A model generated the notes under the pieces. That model ran no database searches. It saw only the letters and a list, made by a program, of their open reading frames with translations, and had not been told where the DNA came from. Both the position numbers and the translations under genes were made by a program. DNA of 64,000 nucleotides from Circinella umbellata. Taxonomy: Eukaryota; Mucoromycota; Mucoromycetes; Mucorales; Lichtheimiaceae. This document shows, one piece after another, positions 60,026 to 64,000 of this stretch (positions are counted from its first letter, which is position 1; each line of letters begins with the position of its first letter). The DNA is taken from the NCBI GenBank assembly GCA_025093555.1, contig JAIWNF010000077.1, forward strand, positions 118,789-182,788, given 5' to 3'.

Positions 60026-62879
60026 AGATAGCAATGCTATTTTTGCGCATTTCTATGAGTAAAATAGTGTTGTTATCACCCTACACAAAAAAAAAAGAGC
60101 TACTGATCTACACTTCTTCTTTATTTATAATATATAGTGTCCTCTAATAGTTATGTATGTATTGTTCAAGCAAGATATATGTGGGATAATAGGTATGTTA
60201 CAGTATTATTATTTTTTATTATTCTTATTATTATGCAACAAGAAAATTATCAATGTGACAAATTTATTTATTTGCAGTGATGCCCTGTTTATATTGTGTA
60301 TATTAGATATTACGCTTATTCAAGTGAGCATGGTCTTTGGATTTCTTTACAAGGAGAATAAATAGGACAATGATAGGGTAAGTTTATTATTTGTTTTTAA
60401 TTTGATTAATTGGACTGATAATGTTATTTATATATTATATTTAGAAATTTTCCGTGTCGTGGCTTGCTTGCTATAATTAATACGGAGAAGATACTTTATT
60501 ATAGTTTTATTTTCATTGTAAACTATCTCACAAGGTAAATTGTCATGGTTTTTTTTTATTTTATTTTACGTGACAAGTGACCGATTTATTACGTATAACA
60601 ACATATATTTATTCTGACAGATTTGTTCTATAACTAATATTAGTGCTCATGATTATGACGACCTATTTTTGGTACGTATGAGAGATTGGACGGATAAGGA
60701 AATACATGTCACATAGTATGTATACAAGAGTGGGAAAAAGTAAATGAGTTGTCTCGATCTTTTTCTCACTTTTTTCTCTTCACGTTTTTCTCTTCAGTTC
60801 TTATTTTTATTCCATCCCATGTAACCAGAACTCACAAGCAAGCAGCTATCATTTTTCCTGATAATGAAAGAACGCAGGTATGTATTGTTTTGTTATGCTT
60901 CAAAGAAAAGGTTTTATGGAGCTTATGGGGAAACATGTCAGGTTTTGAAGAGATTATTAGTATATATCATCTAATATCGAATCAATATTTTATATACTAC
61001 GAAATAGAAAGGCGCCATAATAGTGGATAGCAACCATATTAGCTATCGTCATTGTCCGCAAGTAACGAAACATTATATATTACTGGTCAATTGGGTAATT
61101 TATTTATTTTTATTCCCGCAAAAATCAATATTTATGCACCAAAACGTTACACTAATAAACAACCAGTTCTTTTTTTTTTTTTTTTGACTATTTAGCTATT
61201 TCCATTGCGATAAATAATCAAACACTTGATGGATTTTTTTTTCCCATCCGATTTTTCCATACATGTAAGTAGAAGTAAATAATTACTCATACCAAATATG
61301 AACAGAAGAAGAAAGAATGATTGCGGTGTTCTTAAACGACTTTGTGATGCTAAAAAACTCAAATGTAAATCTAGGTTGTTTTATCACGATACCCCCGAAC
61401 CAGTCTCTTTTGTTATTTATATCATAACGCAGCCCCGTAGAAACAGCAACGAACGCTATTCCAGCTGATAAAAGTCCATTATTGGTAATTATCGTTATAT
61501 TTTTATTGATTAATTTATTTCCCTACTATTGTATTTGCTGGTGATTGTGATGGAACTCACTGAAAAAAGGGGGTGTGAAATAAATAAACAAGTAGGGATT
61601 CTAGTTTGTTTACATTTGTTGACTAATACTATTTGTATATTTATTGATTATTTATAGGTGTGTCTCCATGTAAACAAAAGAAACAGAAAACAAGATTCGA
61701 TTCCGATGTCGATCCATAATCTGGGCTGATCGTTGGTCTATATAAACTAGATGATATACTCTGAAATTACACCACATCCGTAATAATTGTATCAATTTTT
61801 TAAAAGAAAAAAAAAAGGGTTTGCTGCTGTATACACCACTCTATTCTATATAATAATCAACATGTTCATAATACGTAAAAGGAGATCATATTTGTTGGAC
61901 TATTTTTATTTGTTTTCTGAATGGATAATAGCGAATGTATTAAATAAAATGAAACAGAGCAGTGATTATTGTGGTGATCATAGTAAAAGGTACAATAAGA
62001 TAATCTATGAAATCAAGCGTAGATAACAATTGAAGTAAAAACGAGGAAGGTAATATCATGATACATGAGAAGCAATCCCGTTTCGTGCCGTTATTATAAT
62101 TGTTTTTCTTTACTTGGCTTTTTATCAATGATCCTGACGTCGTATAATATTACAGTATTTTGATGTTTATACGTGTGACTATTTTGTCATTTATATTAAT
62201 ATTTAACAACTTTGACGACAGTGATAATATGACTTTTATAGCGAATATTCAGTTTTTTTACATGTGTCCAATATCTTGATTTTGGTTGATGGATAGGGTT
62301 ATCACAATAAATGTATTCAATTATTAGAAATATCTCAGAATTTTTTTATCTCAACTTTCATTTCTTACAGCATGCTCAAGACAGTCATATTGGACCAAAT
62401 ATTGTATACGAATACAAGGTATCCGGAATTATTCCTATTTCTAGCTGATTTTGTGTAGTTTTATACTGATCTTTGCTTAGTACATATGTAAAATGTCTAT
62501 TTTTTTATAGTAGCTTTGCTGTCTTATATAGAAAGAAAAACATACTTTATTCATAATTTTAGCTTTCGAAATGAAGATTGGTCTACAAATATGATTGTTA
62601 TATCAAAGACTAGTTCACTGCTGCGAAAAGAAATAACACTAATGGAATATTTGCAACAATTTCGGATTGAGTGTCTTTTCTAACAACAGAAAGTAGTTGT
62701 CGAGAATAATCAGTAAACAACAAATGTTTAATTATAGGGGACTAGGAGACCGTTTTTTCTTTTCTTTTTTTTTTTTTGTAGAGACTACAGAGAATATCGT
62801 CAAAGTCTTATGAATTACCAAAAACGTTAATTACAACGACTATTCGTCTTTTAATAGTAGATACTGTCGGATGGACGAG
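60026..62879. other. Gene-poor DNA, no supported gene
   Basis: AT-rich sequence with short ORFs only (60,153-60,365, 60,749-61,030 and 61,787-62,026). None has a motif, a partner exon I can join, or a homologue elsewhere in the window. Confidence 0.45.
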
Positions 62880-63700
62880 AAATAGTAGTAAATAAATTTA
62901 GATAAAATAAATGGATATAAATAGATAACAAAGTAAACGTTTTTTGAGAATTAATTATTAGGTCTTTTATTATATGAAAATAAAGTATCAAGATAAAAAT
63001 TAATTTTATACGTATTATTCAATTTTTAAGTCTATATTTATATTCTTTGGTATATAATTTCTCTCTCCTATGATGATGGGTCCATTTGTTGTTTTAGTTT
63101 CAATATATTGATACATGGCATGTTTTATATGATTATGATTGGTATATGATTATTGTTATATGTTTTATTTGGTATAATGTGTTTGATATGGTATTATAGA
63201 AAAGTAACCGATATTATTATGTTTAAGTTATATCGGTGTATATTATTATTATTATTAATTGTGGTAGTGTCGTATGGATGGGAAATATGTATAGAAAATA
63301 AGGTAAGATAAAAGTAGATAGAATAGAAATGGATAACAAGTATAAGTTTGTGAGAATCAATTAGGTCTTTTATTATGAATAAAGTATCAGGATAAAAAGA
63401 TAAAGATTATTTATATTATTAATTTTAAGTCTATTTATATTCTTTGGTACGTATATAATTTCCCTATCCTACGATGATGGGTTCACTTGTTGTTTTAGTT
63501 TCAATATATTTGATACATGATATGCTTTATATTATATTATTATTGTATATGATTATGATTGGTATTTATGATTATTTTATATGTTTCATTTGGTATGATT
63601 TGTTTGATATGGTATAATAGAGAAGTAACCGATATTATTATGTTTGAGTTAGATCGGTGTATATTATTATTATTTATTATTGACAGTAGGTAGGTAGGAT
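62880..63700 (+). repeat. Two tandem R400 units
   Basis: Unit 1 is about 62,880-63,262 and unit 2 about 63,268-63,700. Both run ATAGATAACAA, GGTCTTTTATTAT, AAGTATCA-GATAAAAA, TTAAGTCTAT, CTTTGGTA, GATGATGGGT, TTGTTTTAGTTTCAATATAT, GGTAT-ATTTGATATGGTAT, CCGATATTATTATGTTT, ATCGGTGTATATTATTATT in the same order. No ORF of note. Confidence 0.75.
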
Positions 63701-64000
63701 TATCACAGGTAGGAATATCACAGATACTACGTTTGATAGTGTAGTCAACAAATAAATAGATAAAATAAACAGGATGGTAATTTTGAGAGAATTTCTTAGA
63801 TAAATAAAACATTGATATAGCTTCAAATTGATGATTTTCATTTAGTTTAGAAAGTTGGGGTTTATATATCTTTTACAATTGATCCGCCGTAACTTTCTAA
63901 TGCTATACAACAACTGTCTAATGTTGTGCAGCTATTATATATGTAATTGTTTAATTTATTATTTGGAATGAAGGGGATTCATATTATGTTGTTGTACAGT
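63701..64000. other. Window end, no feature
   Basis: AT-rich DNA to the window edge. Nothing supported. Confidence 0.5.

Overview
The window looks like nuclear DNA from a filamentous fungus, most likely an early-diverging, AT-rich lineage such as Mucoromycota. It is strongly AT-rich. Genes carry several short GT-AG introns of about 55-130 bases, often with CTAAY-like branch sites. Several products are fungal families: a GATA factor with the fungal AreA-type N-terminal motif, a FRE-type ferric reductase, the initiator-tRNA modifier Rit1 and HET-domain proteins. The phylum assignment is inference. All exon coordinates were worked out by hand from reading frame and splice signals; no search was run.

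Layout. A large imperfect inverted repeat frames most of the window: the left arm is about 1-6,258 (cut by the window edge) and the right arm about 49,787-56,076. About 43.5 kb lies between them. Each arm carries the same dead leucine-rich-repeat gene and the 3' part of an F-box/LRR gene. Only the right-hand F-box gene is whole (48,232-50,332). Inside the repeat there are two accessory blocks and a conserved core. The left accessory block (6.3-27 kb) has an intact HET-domain gene (8,802-10,697), a close HET paralogue broken by a 19-base deletion (21,026-23,013), an F-box/LRR pseudogene, a HET fragment, several TA-flanked MITE-like elements, a solo LTR, and one housekeeping gene, NSUN5 (15,858-18,125). 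The right accessory block (46.2-56 kb) has a further HET remnant, the F-box gene and the right arm. From 56.7 kb to the end I see no convincing gene, only AT-rich DNA, a tandem/dispersed ~400-base repeat and a GC-richer island with possible RNA structure.

The core (27-46 kb) is compact and conserved: ferric reductase, two-finger GATA factor, RIT1, METTL16, TRAPPC12, SmF, a possible 2H-phosphoesterase-like protein, a ZIP zinc transporter and a reticulon. RIT1 and METTL16 are head to head across about 150 bases. METTL16 and TRAPPC12 end tail to tail 30 bases apart. NSUN5, RIT1, METTL16 and SmF all act on non-coding RNA (rRNA, initiator tRNA, U6 snRNA, spliceosomal snRNPs), though their proximity may be chance.

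The most interesting part is the accessory compartment. It is a birth-and-death cluster of HET-domain genes (one intact, one freshly broken, two decayed) mixed with F-box/LRR genes (one intact, the rest decayed), invaded by small TIR elements and enclosed by a long inverted repeat that could flip the central segment by recombination. A role in non-self recognition is inference from the HET family only.
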